DNA of 64,000 nt, from the NCBI GenBank assembly GCA_002393555.1, contig DGSP01000056.1:3049-67048 (forward strand). Reading direction: 5' to 3'. The position numbers and the translations under genes are program-made. This DNA is from Prevotellaceae bacterium UBA4359. GTDB lineage: Bacteria; Bacteroidota; Bacteroidia; Bacteroidales; Bacteroidaceae. Shown piece after piece: positions 32,565-41,117 of the stretch; the first letter of the stretch is position 1, and every line of letters begins with the position of its first letter. Below the pieces are notes generated by a model that was not told the DNA's origin, did not search any database, and saw only the letters and a list, made by a program, of their open reading frames with translations.

Positions 32565-35500
32565 ATGCAACCGAATCTAACACAGGCGAGCCATACCCCT
32601 GCACCAACGTATGGCATCAACGACATTCTCGACGACATCCGCCGAAAGTCCCTTACGGAACGGGAGAAGGGACAGGATTTCGAGCGACTGATGAAACTAT
32701 GGTTTCTCACCGACCCCCGCTATACAAATTTGGAACGGGTGTGGCTGTGGGAGGAGTTCCCTGAAAGGAAAGACTTCGGGGGCACCGACCTGGGCATCGA
32801 CCTCGTGGCACGTACCGACACGGGCGACTACTGGGCCATCCAGTGCAAGTGCTACGACGAGGACACCACCATCGAGAAAGGCATGGTGGATAGTTTCTTG
32901 GCCAACTCCATCCGCACCTTTACCGAAGACGAGACCTTCCAGACATGTGGCTTCAGCAACCTCGTGTGGGTGGAAACCACACGCCGTCCGTGGGGAGTGA
33001 ATGCACAGAAAGCCATCACCAACCTCACCTTGCCTTTCAACAAAATCAATCTTTACGAACTGGAAAGTTCGTCGGTCGATTGGCAGAAACTCCGTCAGGG
33101 ACTCTACGGCAAGAAGGCACAACTCTCGGGCAAGCAGCCACGCGCCCACCAACTCCGTGCCATGGCCGACACCTACCGCCATTTTGTGGAAGAAGGCAAC
33201 GAACGTGGCAAACTCATCATGGCGTGTGGCACAGGTAAGACCTACACCTCGCTGAAAATAGCCGAACAAATCACGGAGAAGGATGGCTTCATCCTCTTCC
33301 TCGTGCCGAGCATCGCCCTGTTGGGACAGACCCTCAATGCGTGGATGAGCGACCGCACCGACGATATGCGTGCCATCTGCATCTGCTCCGATGCCAAGGT
33401 GAGCCGCAAGATGCAGGACGATGATGCCACCGATGCCAGCATACAGGAACTGGCTGTGCCTGCCTCTACCAACGTGAAGTCGGTGCTGCGGCAGTTGCGC
33501 CGTTACGAGAAAGAACCTGTGCGCATTGTGATTTTCTCCACCTATCAGAGCATCGATGTGGTGAGCGATGCCCTTCATCAGTATGGGCGTGTTGTTGACC
33601 TCTGCATTTGCGACGAGGCACACCGCACCACGGGCGTGAAACTGAAAGACCGCGACGAGTCGAACTTCACCAAGGTGCACAACAACGACCTCATTCCTGC
33701 CCGCCGTCGGCTCTACATGACCGCCACGCCACGACTCTATCGCGAGTCGGTCAAGGTGAAGGCTGCCGAGAACGACGACATCCTCTGCTCGATGGACGAC
33801 GAGGGCATTTATGGCAAGGAGTTCCACCGCCTCACCTTCAACGATGCCGTCAGTCAGGGATTGCTGTGCGACTACAAGGTGCTGGTGCTCACCGTCAGCG
33901 AAGAAGACATTCCTAAGAGCATGGCAGACAACATCAAGGCACAGTACAATGCAGCCTCGGAAGCGGACAAGCCGAAAGAGTTGCAGTTTGACGATGCCAC
34001 CAAACTGATAGGCTGCATCAACGGCCTCTCCAAGCGCATCAAGGGCGACCACGGCGTGACCCTCGAGCAAGACCCTGTGCTGATGCACCGAGCCGTAGCC
34101 TTCTGCCAGACCATCAACCCCACCAAGAGCAACCCCAACTTCTCATCCACCCAGATAGCCCGCTACTTCTCGCAAGTGAGCACCGACTACAAGAAAGACC
34201 TCTCTGAGCAGGAGGCGGAGCATGTGGTGAACATCAAGGCACAACACATCGACGGCTCGATGGATGCCGCTACCAGAAACGAGAAGTTGGCATGGCTGAA
34301 GGCAGAGGCTGCCGACCCCAACGAGTGCCGAGTGCTGTGCAATGTGCGCTGTCTGAGCGAAGGGGTGGATGTGCCCGCTCTCGATGCCGTCATTTTCCTT
34401 TCGCCACGCAACAGCGAGGTGGAGGTGGTGCAGTCGGTGGGGCGTGTGATGCGCACTTTCGGCAAGAACACCGATAAGGAGAAGAAATACGGCTACATCA
34501 TCATCCCCGTCATCGTGCCGAGCGATGTCACCCCCGAGCAGGCATTGAACGACAACGAGCGCTTCAAAGTGGTGTGGACCATTCTTAATGCTCTCCGAAG
34601 CCACGACGAAGCGTTTAACGCGCATGTCAACCAAATCAACCTGAACAAGAAACGTCCCGATAAAATTATTGCTGGCGGTGTGCCGAGCGGCAGTTACTCG
34701 ATGGCGGAGGATGTCTATTCCTCCACGATGCGTGAGGCAGGCGATGAGGACGATGCCATCATGCTTGATACGGCACAGGTTGCACAGCAGTTGGAACTCC
34801 GATTCGGTGCTTTGCAGGATGGCATTTACGCCAAACTGGTGGAGAAGGTGGGCGATAAACTCTATTGGGAGAACTGGGCAAAGTCGGTCGGCGAGATTGC
34901 TCGCAAGTTTATCGAACGCATCACACGGATGGTGAAGGAGAATCCGACTGCCCGTGAGCACTTCCAAGAGTTTGTGGCTGGTCTGCAACGCAACATCAAT
35001 CCGAGTGTGGATGAGGGACAAGCCATCGAGATGCTGGCCCAACACATGATTATGCGGCCCGTGTTCGATGCCTTGTTCAACGACTATCAGTTTGTCAACA
35101 ACAACGCGGTGAGCAAGTCGATGCAGTTCATGCTGGAGTTTCTCGAATCGGAAGGTTTCGAGATGGATACGCAGGTGCTGGACAAGTTCTACCAGTCGGT
35201 GCGCATCAATGTGGGCAACATTGACAATCTGGAGGGCAAGCAGACCGTCATCAAGAACCTCTACGAGAAGTTCTTCAAGGGCGCATTCCCGCTCACCGTG
35301 GAGAAACTTGGCATTGTCTATACGCCAGTGGAGTGCGTGGATTTCATCATCCATTCGGTCGAGGACATCTTGCGTGAGGACTTCAACACGTCGCTGACTG
35401 AGGAGAATGTACACATCCTCGATCCCTTTGTGGGAACGGGCACATTCATCACTCGCCTGATGCAGAGCGGACTCATCAAGAATGAAGACTTGCGGCGCAA

Positions 35501-36176
35501 GTACAAGAACGAGATTCATTGCAACGAAATAGTCCTCTTGGCTTACTATATTGCCGACATCAACATCGAGAGTGTCTATCACGACCTGATGGGCAGCGAC
35601 CAACCCGACTACTTGCCCTACGACGGCATCTGCCTGACCGACACTTTCCAACTGAACGAACACGGTGACAAAGACATCTTTTCCCAACTTCTGCCCGAAA
35701 ACTCGGAACGGGTGATTAAGCAGAAGAAAGCACCAGTGAGGGTGATACTTGGGAATCCTCCGTACTCGGTGGGACAGAACTCGGCAAACGACAATGCACA
35801 GAACTTGAAGTACCCACATCTTGACAAGCGAGTGGCAGATACATACGCGGCGCATACTAATGCGACCAACAAGAACTCCCTTTACGATAGTTACATCAAG
35901 GCTTTCCGATGGGCGAGCGACCGCATTGCCCAATGCCCCGATGGTGGCATTGTGGCATTCATCAGTAATGGGGCATGGATAGACGGCAATGCCCAAGATG
36001 GTATGCGCCAATGCCTCGAACACGAGTTTGACAAAATCTATATTTTCAATCTGCGAGGTAATCAGCGCACCAGCGGTGAACTTTCTCGCAAAGAAGGTGG
36101 TAAGATTTTTGGCTCTGGCTCTCGCACCCCCATAGCCATCACCATCTTAGTCAAAAAAGCAAAAAATAATTCATGA
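32565..36176 (+). CDS. Type ISP restriction-modification enzyme, nuclease-helicase-methyltransferase part
   Basis: 1203 residues. Mrr-like nuclease: D79 in GTDLGIDLVA and Q93-x-K95 in WAIQCKCY. SF2 helicase: MACGTGKTYTS (219-229), DEAH (350-353) and a QSVGRVMRT motif VI. A helical coupler follows, then an N6-adenine methyltransferase: DPFVGTGTF (953-961) and NPPY (1064-1067). Single-chain Type ISP enzymes such as LlaGI and LlaBIII continue directly into a target-recognition domain after GSGSRTPIAI-LVK; here the ORF stops a few residues later, at 36176, inside a palindromic insertion, and that domain is a separate ORF (36269-37642). ATG 32565 is used; the upstream in-frame TTG looks unsupported. 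Whether the split enzyme is active is unknown. Confidence 0.9.
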   Translation: MQPNLTQASHTPAPTYGINDILDDIRRKSLTEREKGQDFERLMKLWFLTDPRYTNLERVWLWEEFPERKDFGGTDLGIDLVARTDTGDYWAIQCKCYDEDTTIEKGMVDSFLANSIRTFTEDETFQTCGFSNLVWVETTRRPWGVNAQKAITNLTLPFNKINLYELESSSVDWQKLRQGLYGKKAQLSGKQPRAHQLRAMADTYRHFVEEGNERGKLIMACGTGKTYTSLKIAEQITEKDGFILFLVPSIALLGQTLNAWMSDRTDDMRAICICSDAKVSRKMQDDDATDASIQELAVPASTNVKSVLRQLRRYEKEPVRIVIFSTYQSIDVVSDALHQYGRVVDLCICDEAHRTTGVKLKDRDESNFTKVHNNDLIPARRRLYMTATPRLYRESVKVKAAENDDILCSMDDEGIYGKEFHRLTFNDAVSQGLLCDYKVLVLTVSEEDIPKSMADNIKAQYNAASEADKPKELQFDDATKLIGCINGLSKRIKGDHGVTLEQDPVLMHRAVAFCQTINPTKSNPNFSSTQIARYFSQVSTDYKKDLSEQEAEHVVNIKAQHIDGSMDAATRNEKLAWLKAEAADPNECRVLCNVRCLSEGVDVPALDAVIFLSPRNSEVEVVQSVGRVMRTFGKNTDKEKKYGYIIIPVIVPSDVTPEQALNDNERFKVVWTILNALRSHDEAFNAHVNQINLNKKRPDKIIAGGVPSGSYSMAEDVYSSTMREAGDEDDAIMLDTAQVAQQLELRFGALQDGIYAKLVEKVGDKLYWENWAKSVGEIARKFIERITRMVKENPTAREHFQEFVAGLQRNINPSVDEGQAIEMLAQHMIMRPVFDALFNDYQFVNNNAVSKSMQFMLEFLESEGFEMDTQVLDKFYQSVRINVGNIDNLEGKQTVIKNLYEKFFKGAFPLTVEKLGIVYTPVECVDFIIHSVEDILREDFNTSLTEENVHILDPFVGTGTFITRLMQSGLIKNEDLRRKYKNEIHCNEIVLLAYYIADINIESVYHDLMGSDQPDYLPYDGICLTDTFQLNEHGDKDIFSQLLPENSERVIKQKKAPVRVILGNPPYSVGQNSANDNAQNLKYPHLDKRVADTYAAHTNATNKNSLYDSYIKAFRWASDRIAQCPDGGIVAFISNGAWIDGNAQDGMRQCLEHEFDKIYIFNLRGNQRTSGELSRKEGGKIFGSGSRTPIAITILVKKAKNNS

Positions 36177-36254
36177 ATAATTCGTGGATAATTCATGAAC
36201 ATTCGTGTTTTTTCTTCAACATAAATTATCACAAATTATCCACGAATTAATCAT
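36173..36254. mobile_element. 82-bp inverted-repeat insertion splitting the RM gene
   Basis: TAATTCGTGGATAATT (36178-36193) and its perfect complement AATTATCCACGAATTA (36234-36249) extend to 21 bp each with one mismatch (36173-36193, 36234-36254). The 40-bp loop contains ATTCGTG and TTATC words. The stop codon of the upstream ORF (TGA at 36174-36176) lies in the left arm. It looks like the other AT-rich inverted-repeat elements of this window. Confidence 0.7.
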
Positions 36255-36268
36255 AAATAATTAGTATT

Positions 36269-37642
36269 ATGGCAACGATTTATTATCACGATATTGGCGA
36301 CTATCTGAGTCGCGAACAGAAACTGAAAATGGTGCATGACTTCCGCTCTGTCAAGGGAATGGAGTGGACGGAGATTGTGCCGAACGAAAAAGAGGACTGG
36401 ATAAATGTGAGGGATGGGGTGTTTGACACGATGGTATTGCTTGGAGATAAGGATGATAAAGCCAATAAACGAACATTTTTTGTTCCATATTATAGCAATG
36501 GGCTGAAAACACAGCGAGATGCTTGGTGTTACAACTCTTCGCAAACAATCCTTGGAGATAATATGCGGCGAACAATCGAGTTCTACAATTCTCAAGTGCA
36601 TAATGTAGAGTCTGTGGATAAAGTCGAATATAATGACACAAAGTTTAGTTGGACGAGAGCTTGCTTGAATGATTTCCGAAAAAAGAAAACCTATCACTAT
36701 AAAGATGGATTATTTATGGAATCTTTATATCGTCCTTTTTTTCGTCAATGCCTTTTTTATTATCGGCCATTAAATGAGATGATGTATCAAATGCCTAAAT
36801 TGTATCCAACAAAAGAACAGAAGAACACTATAATATGCGTCCAAGGATTGGGGGCGACTAAAGAGTATTCCGTTCTTATGAGCAATAGCATCGTTGACTT
36901 GGGATTTAATGCAGCATGTCAATGTTTTCCTCTCTACTACTACGAAGAGAACACCCATAAACAGAAGACGCTCTTTGATGATACTCTCGATGATGACTAC
37001 ATCCGTCATGATGGCATAACGGACTGGATATTGAAGGAGGTGCGGAGCCGCTACAATGGGGCAAAGAACATCACGAAGGAGATGATTTTCTACTATGTCT
37101 ATGGCTTGTTGCACTCGAAGGACTACCGTGAGCGTTTCGCTGCCGACCTGAAGAAGTCGCTGCCAAGAATCCCCATCGTGGAGCGCATCGAGGACTTCAT
37201 GGCGTTCTATAAGGCTGGCAAGCAACTGGCAGAACTCCATCTGAACTACGAGGAGGTGCCTCCGCATCCCGAAGTGGTGGTACACATCACCGCCCAACGT
37301 GCCGACCAAGACGATTACGACTATTTCCGTGTGGATCCGAAGATGAAGTTCCGTAGCAAGGACGACAAGAGCGTCATCCTCTACAACGCCAACATCCGTC
37401 TGGAGCATATTCCCCTAAAAGCCTACGACTACATCGTGAACGGCAAGAGTGCCATCGAGTGGATTGTGGAACGCTACTGTGTCTCCATCGACAAGAAGTC
37501 GCTCATCAAGAACGATGCCAACGATTGGGGACGTGAACACCAGAAACCTCGCTACATCCTTGACCTCCTCCTCTCCGTCATCAATGTCAGCACCCAAACG
37601 GTCGATATCGTCAACTCCCTTCCCCGACTGACGTTCGACTGA
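36269..37642 (+). CDS. Detached target-recognition domain of the Type ISP enzyme
   Basis: 457 residues starting MATIYYHDIGDYLSREQKLKMV, which corresponds to the segment that directly follows the methyltransferase in single-chain Type ISP enzymes (YxDIGDYLSRE..KL). The rest has the expected long recognition domain (NDFRKKKTYHYKDGLFMESLYRPFFRQ in parts, and YVYGLLHSKDYRERFAADLKKSLPRIP) and ends NSLPRLTF. The reading frame differs from that of the upstream ORF, so it must start on its own, at the ATG at 36269. It could supply specificity in trans or be the inactive remainder of a broken gene. Confidence 0.85.
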   Translation: MATIYYHDIGDYLSREQKLKMVHDFRSVKGMEWTEIVPNEKEDWINVRDGVFDTMVLLGDKDDKANKRTFFVPYYSNGLKTQRDAWCYNSSQTILGDNMRRTIEFYNSQVHNVESVDKVEYNDTKFSWTRACLNDFRKKKTYHYKDGLFMESLYRPFFRQCLFYYRPLNEMMYQMPKLYPTKEQKNTIICVQGLGATKEYSVLMSNSIVDLGFNAACQCFPLYYYEENTHKQKTLFDDTLDDDYIRHDGITDWILKEVRSRYNGAKNITKEMIFYYVYGLLHSKDYRERFAADLKKSLPRIPIVERIEDFMAFYKAGKQLAELHLNYEEVPPHPEVVVHITAQRADQDDYDYFRVDPKMKFRSKDDKSVILYNANIRLEHIPLKAYDYIVNGKSAIEWIVERYCVSIDKKSLIKNDANDWGREHQKPRYILDLLLSVINVSTQTVDIVNSLPRLTFD

Positions 37643-37673
37643 TGTCGATTTTCCTCCCCCAGAGCCTTGAAAG

Positions 37674-37713
37674 CAGCGAGGGAACTTGGCTCATTGGCCA
37701 AGTTCCCTCGCTG
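37674..37713. terminator. 17-bp hairpin between the RM island and pepT
   Basis: CAGCGAGGGAACTTGGC (37674-37690) faces GCCAAGTTCCCTCGCTG (37697-37713) around TCATTG. The right arm is the end of pepT. It can terminate both convergent genes. Confidence 0.65.
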
Positions 37714-38914
37714 TGATTCGGCAGATGTTCACCACTGTCATCATGGCCTTCTCCAGACTCTGAACGGGACAGAACTCGTGGGGGCCGTGGAAGTTGAGGC
37801 CGCCGGCAAAAATGTTGGGGCAGGGTAGGCCCATGAAGGAAAGTTGTGCTCCGTCGGTTCCGCCTCGGATGGCACGGACCTTGGGTGTCATGCCTGCTTC
37901 TTCGATGGCTTGCTTGGCTATGTCGATGATGTACATCTTGTCCTCCAGTTTCTCGCGCATGTTGTAGTATTGGTCTTTCAGTTCGAGCGTGGCGATGTTT
38001 CCATATTTCTCGTTGATAGATTCCACAACATCTGAAATTTCTGCTTTTCTGCTTTCGAAATACTCTCGGTCATGGTCGCGGATGATGAAGGAGAGTTGGG
38101 CCTTCTCCACCGAGCCGCTGACGTTGGTCAGATGGAAGAAACCTTCGTAGCCTTCGGTGGTCTCGGGTGTTTCGTCGGCAGGCAGCATGCTGACCAGTTC
38201 GGTGGCGATGCGGGCTGCGTTGACCATCTTGTCTTTGGCATAGCCGGGATGTACCGAACAGCCGTTGATGGTGATTTTGGCCGAAGCGGCGTTGAAATTC
38301 TCAAACTCAATCTCGCCCACTTCGCTGCCGTCCATTGTGTAGGCAAACTCACAACCAAACTTTTCCACGTCGAAGTGGTGTGCCCCGAGGCCAATCTCTT
38401 CGTCGGGGTTGAAACCCACGCGAATCTTGCCGTGCTTGATGTCGGGGTGCTGTTGCAGATAGACCATCGCCTGCACGATTTCGGCAATGCCAGCCTTGTC
38501 GTCGGCTCCGAGTAGGGTGGTGCCGTCGGTCACGATGAGGTCTTCGCCCTTGTGCTGGAGCAGTTCGGGAAACTTTTCCACCGAGGTGACGATGCCTTCG
38601 GACAGGACGATGTCGGTGCCGTCGTAGTGTTCAACAATGCGCGGCTTCACGTTCTGGCCTGATGCGTCGGGGCTGGTGTCCATGTGGGCAATGAAGCCGA
38701 TGGTGGGCACGTGCTTGTCGGTGTTGGCCGGCAGGGTGGCATAGAGATAGCCCAGTTCGTCCAGTTCTACGTCTTGCAGTCCTTCGGCTACGAGTTCCTT
38801 CTTGAGGTATTCGGCAAAGATGCGTTGTTTCTCTGTCGAGGGTGTCACCCCCGTTTCTTCTGACGACTGTGTGTCGTAGGAGACATAATTCAAGAATCTT
38901 TCAACTATATCCAT
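37691..38914 (-). CDS. pepT: Peptidase T (tripeptidase)
   Basis: 407-residue M20 family zinc aminopeptidase that removes the first residue from tripeptides in the cytosol. Motifs: GFIAHMDTSPD (zinc His and Asp), TTLLGADDKAGI (bridging Asp), VGFNPDEEIGLGAHHFD (catalytic Glu and zinc Glu) and the C-terminal GPHEFCPVQSLEKAM. Typical length. The last 16 codons have a second, diverged copy at 32094-32168. Confidence 0.96.
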   Translation of the reverse strand: MDIVERFLNYVSYDTQSSEETGVTPSTEKQRIFAEYLKKELVAEGLQDVELDELGYLYATLPANTDKHVPTIGFIAHMDTSPDASGQNVKPRIVEHYDGTDIVLSEGIVTSVEKFPELLQHKGEDLIVTDGTTLLGADDKAGIAEIVQAMVYLQQHPDIKHGKIRVGFNPDEEIGLGAHHFDVEKFGCEFAYTMDGSEVGEIEFENFNAASAKITINGCSVHPGYAKDKMVNAARIATELVSMLPADETPETTEGYEGFFHLTNVSGSVEKAQLSFIIRDHDREYFESRKAEISDVVESINEKYGNIATLELKDQYYNMREKLEDKMYIIDIAKQAIEEAGMTPKVRAIRGGTDGAQLSFMGLPCPNIFAGGLNFHGPHEFCPVQSLEKAMMTVVNICRITARELGQ

Positions 38915-38929
38915 TTTCTTTCTTCTTTT

Positions 38930-40312
38930 TTATTCTTCAGCACAAAACATGGGGTCCCAGCAGGGCAGCAGGGTGGGTTTCTGCTGGCATGCCTTCAGGA
39001 TTCTCTCCGATGCGTATTTTTTGTTGATGACAAGGCGGAACATGTAGTTGTCAAACCATTCGTCAGTCATGATGATGTGGCCTTGATGTCCACTGCTGGC
39101 TCCCCAAGAGTTTTCGACCATCCACTTGAGAGGTTTGCCGTTGTCGTCGAGGTCAACAGCCTTGAGCGTCATGGCATGCGTGGAACCAGAGTCGAAGGAC
39201 TTGATTCTCTGTGCCTTGTCCATGCCGAAGTGGACACCAAAGATGTTGTCATAGTCGAAGTTCTTGAGGTCGGCAATGCCGCGTGAACGGTCAAGGTATT
39301 TGCCCACATCGCAGGAGAAGTACATCATGGTGCTGTCCTTGATGGAGGCGATGGCCGCCTCTTTGATGTCTTGCATAGGCACGTTGAGGTAGAGCCAGTT
39401 ATGGCCATCGTAAGTGTGGCGGTCGTACTGGATTTCGTAGGTTTTCCAGTAGTCGCGGGTGGGGTCGTTCATCAGCATGATGTAGTCGTTTTGTAGGTCG
39501 AGACCGATGAACTCCTTGTAGAATTCCTGTGGCGTGTAGCGTTCGGGCGTGTTGACAATGCGTCCATCGCGGTCTTTGGGTGCCCACATGAACTCAGTGA
39601 CGGGGGTACCAAAACCTAAAGTAAGCATGTGGTAAATCTCTGACAGGAATTTCTCCTTTTGTGCCTGCAGTTCATTGTCTGAAGCCTTCGGGTTGTCGCG
39701 CAAGGCCAAAGCATCCTCTCGCAGTTTCCGCGAGAGGAATTGGGTGAACTGGTAGGTGTGGTTAGAAGTGTAAGTTTCAGGCATCACGCCCTTAGGAACT
39801 AAACCATATTTTGCCACGAGGTCGGCCACGCCCGTGAAGGTGCCGCCGTCGGAGAGGGGGTTCTGGAAGAGCCACCTCACCGTCTGGTCGTCCATCGGTT
39901 TCTTGCGTGTGTCGATGATGGCTTGCAGAAAGAGGTTGGACTTCTCCAACTGGTCGTAGAAAAACAGGTAATTCTGCGAGAACTCCATGCTGGGCAGGGA
40001 ATGTTCCTTTATCATTTTGGCTCTCAACATGTTCAAGCCGGTGAAAAGCCAGCAACGTCCAGATGACTCCTGGTCGGTGATGCCCTTTGAGGGAACGGAG
40101 TTGGAGAAGTAGGTGTTCTGCTCCACTTGGTTGTCTTGATTGAGTGCCAGTGCCGAAACGGGTCCGGCAGCCAGGGCGTTCTTGATGGCTCGTTCACTGC
40201 CCACAAGTTGATTTTCTTTCGCAAACCTTGCAAGCATCTCTTGCGAAATGCTTTGTGAAAATGCTGTCGTGGCGCACCCCAGCAGCATCAGGGTAAGTGC
40301 TTTTTTTGTCAT
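38930..40312 (-). CDS. Secreted bleomycin-hydrolase-like cysteine aminopeptidase (C1B)
   Basis: 460 residues with a signal peptide (MTKKALTLMLLGCATTAFSQ), so unlike cytosolic PepC it is exported. The catalytic Cys is in QESSGRCWLF (C87), the His in GSTHAMTLKAVD and the Asn in MVENSWGA. KGITDQ and FSQNYLFFYDQLEKSN are also typical of aminopeptidase C. It sits 15 bp upstream of pepT on the same strand, so the two peptidases probably form a peptide-use operon. Confidence 0.92.
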   Translation of the reverse strand: MTKKALTLMLLGCATTAFSQSISQEMLARFAKENQLVGSERAIKNALAAGPVSALALNQDNQVEQNTYFSNSVPSKGITDQESSGRCWLFTGLNMLRAKMIKEHSLPSMEFSQNYLFFYDQLEKSNLFLQAIIDTRKKPMDDQTVRWLFQNPLSDGGTFTGVADLVAKYGLVPKGVMPETYTSNHTYQFTQFLSRKLREDALALRDNPKASDNELQAQKEKFLSEIYHMLTLGFGTPVTEFMWAPKDRDGRIVNTPERYTPQEFYKEFIGLDLQNDYIMLMNDPTRDYWKTYEIQYDRHTYDGHNWLYLNVPMQDIKEAAIASIKDSTMMYFSCDVGKYLDRSRGIADLKNFDYDNIFGVHFGMDKAQRIKSFDSGSTHAMTLKAVDLDDNGKPLKWMVENSWGASSGHQGHIIMTDEWFDNYMFRLVINKKYASERILKACQQKPTLLPCWDPMFCAEE

Positions 40313-40503
40313 GATAGTTTTCTATAAATGGATGATTGTAGTTGCTTGCTCTTCATTTTCAATGCGAATTTAGAAAAAAAACTTCGGACAGACTCTTTAT
40401 TCCATAATTTATTCTTAACTTTGTTCCGTTTTTGTCATTTTTTATGATAATAAATGTAAAAAACATTCGTTATATAGAAGTAAAAATTGTGTAATAAAAA
40501 ATA

Positions 40504-41115
40504 ATGAATTCAGAGCAAGAGCCGACAAATATAGATGGGATGAACGGATTTGAGCGGACGATAAAACGCATAGCCGATGTCATCGGTGCTGTGTTGTTGT
40601 TGATTGTCTTGTCGCCAATCTTTCTTTTGATTTATATAAGACAGAAGATGGACGGAACGGGTCCCGCCATATATAGCCAAGAGCGCATAGGAAAAGGAGG
40701 AAAACCTTTCCGTATATATAAGTTCAGAACGATGATAGTGGATGCTGAGAAAGGTGGTGTTCCTCAGTTGGAACAAGATGATGACCCCCGTCTGACTGAT
40801 TTTGGAAAAGTGCTTCGTAAAAGGCATTGGGATGAACTTCCCCAGATATGGAATGTCTTGAAAGGTGACATGTCTTTTGTCGGCTATCGTCCAGAACGTC
40901 TGTATTTTATCAATCAGATCATGGAGCATAATTCGGACTATCAATTGCTGTATCAATCCCTTCCAGGAGTGACATCATTAGCCACCATCCAAAATGGTTA
41001 TACCGATACGATGGAGAAAATGCTCAAAAGACTTGACATGGATCTCTACTATTTGCGTCATCGCACTCTTTGGGGGGATGCCAAAATTATATTTCAAACA
41101 TTGTTTAATCTCTAA
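40504..41115 (+). CDS. Polyprenyl-phosphate sugar-1-phosphate transferase (initiating sugar transferase)
   Basis: 203 residues of the WbaP/PglC-type small phosphoglycosyltransferase: an N-terminal membrane helix (IGAVLLLIVLSPIFLLIYI), PAIYSQERIGKGGKPFRIYKFRTM and the catalytic area DELPQIWNVLKGDMSFVGYRPE. It transfers the first sugar phosphate to undecaprenyl phosphate to start a repeat unit. First gene of the plus-strand capsule operon; the next gene starts after 2 nt. Confidence 0.93.
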   Translation: MNSEQEPTNIDGMNGFERTIKRIADVIGAVLLLIVLSPIFLLIYIRQKMDGTGPAIYSQERIGKGGKPFRIYKFRTMIVDAEKGGVPQLEQDDDPRLTDFGKVLRKRHWDELPQIWNVLKGDMSFVGYRPERLYFINQIMEHNSDYQLLYQSLPGVTSLATIQNGYTDTMEKMLKRLDMDLYYLRHRTLWGDAKIIFQTLFNL

Positions 41116-41117
41116 AG

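Noticed and set aside
32372..32764. 130-codon plus-strand frame overlapping the RM leader and gene start
   Set aside because: It runs through the nested hairpin and into another frame of the Type ISP gene, with no family features.
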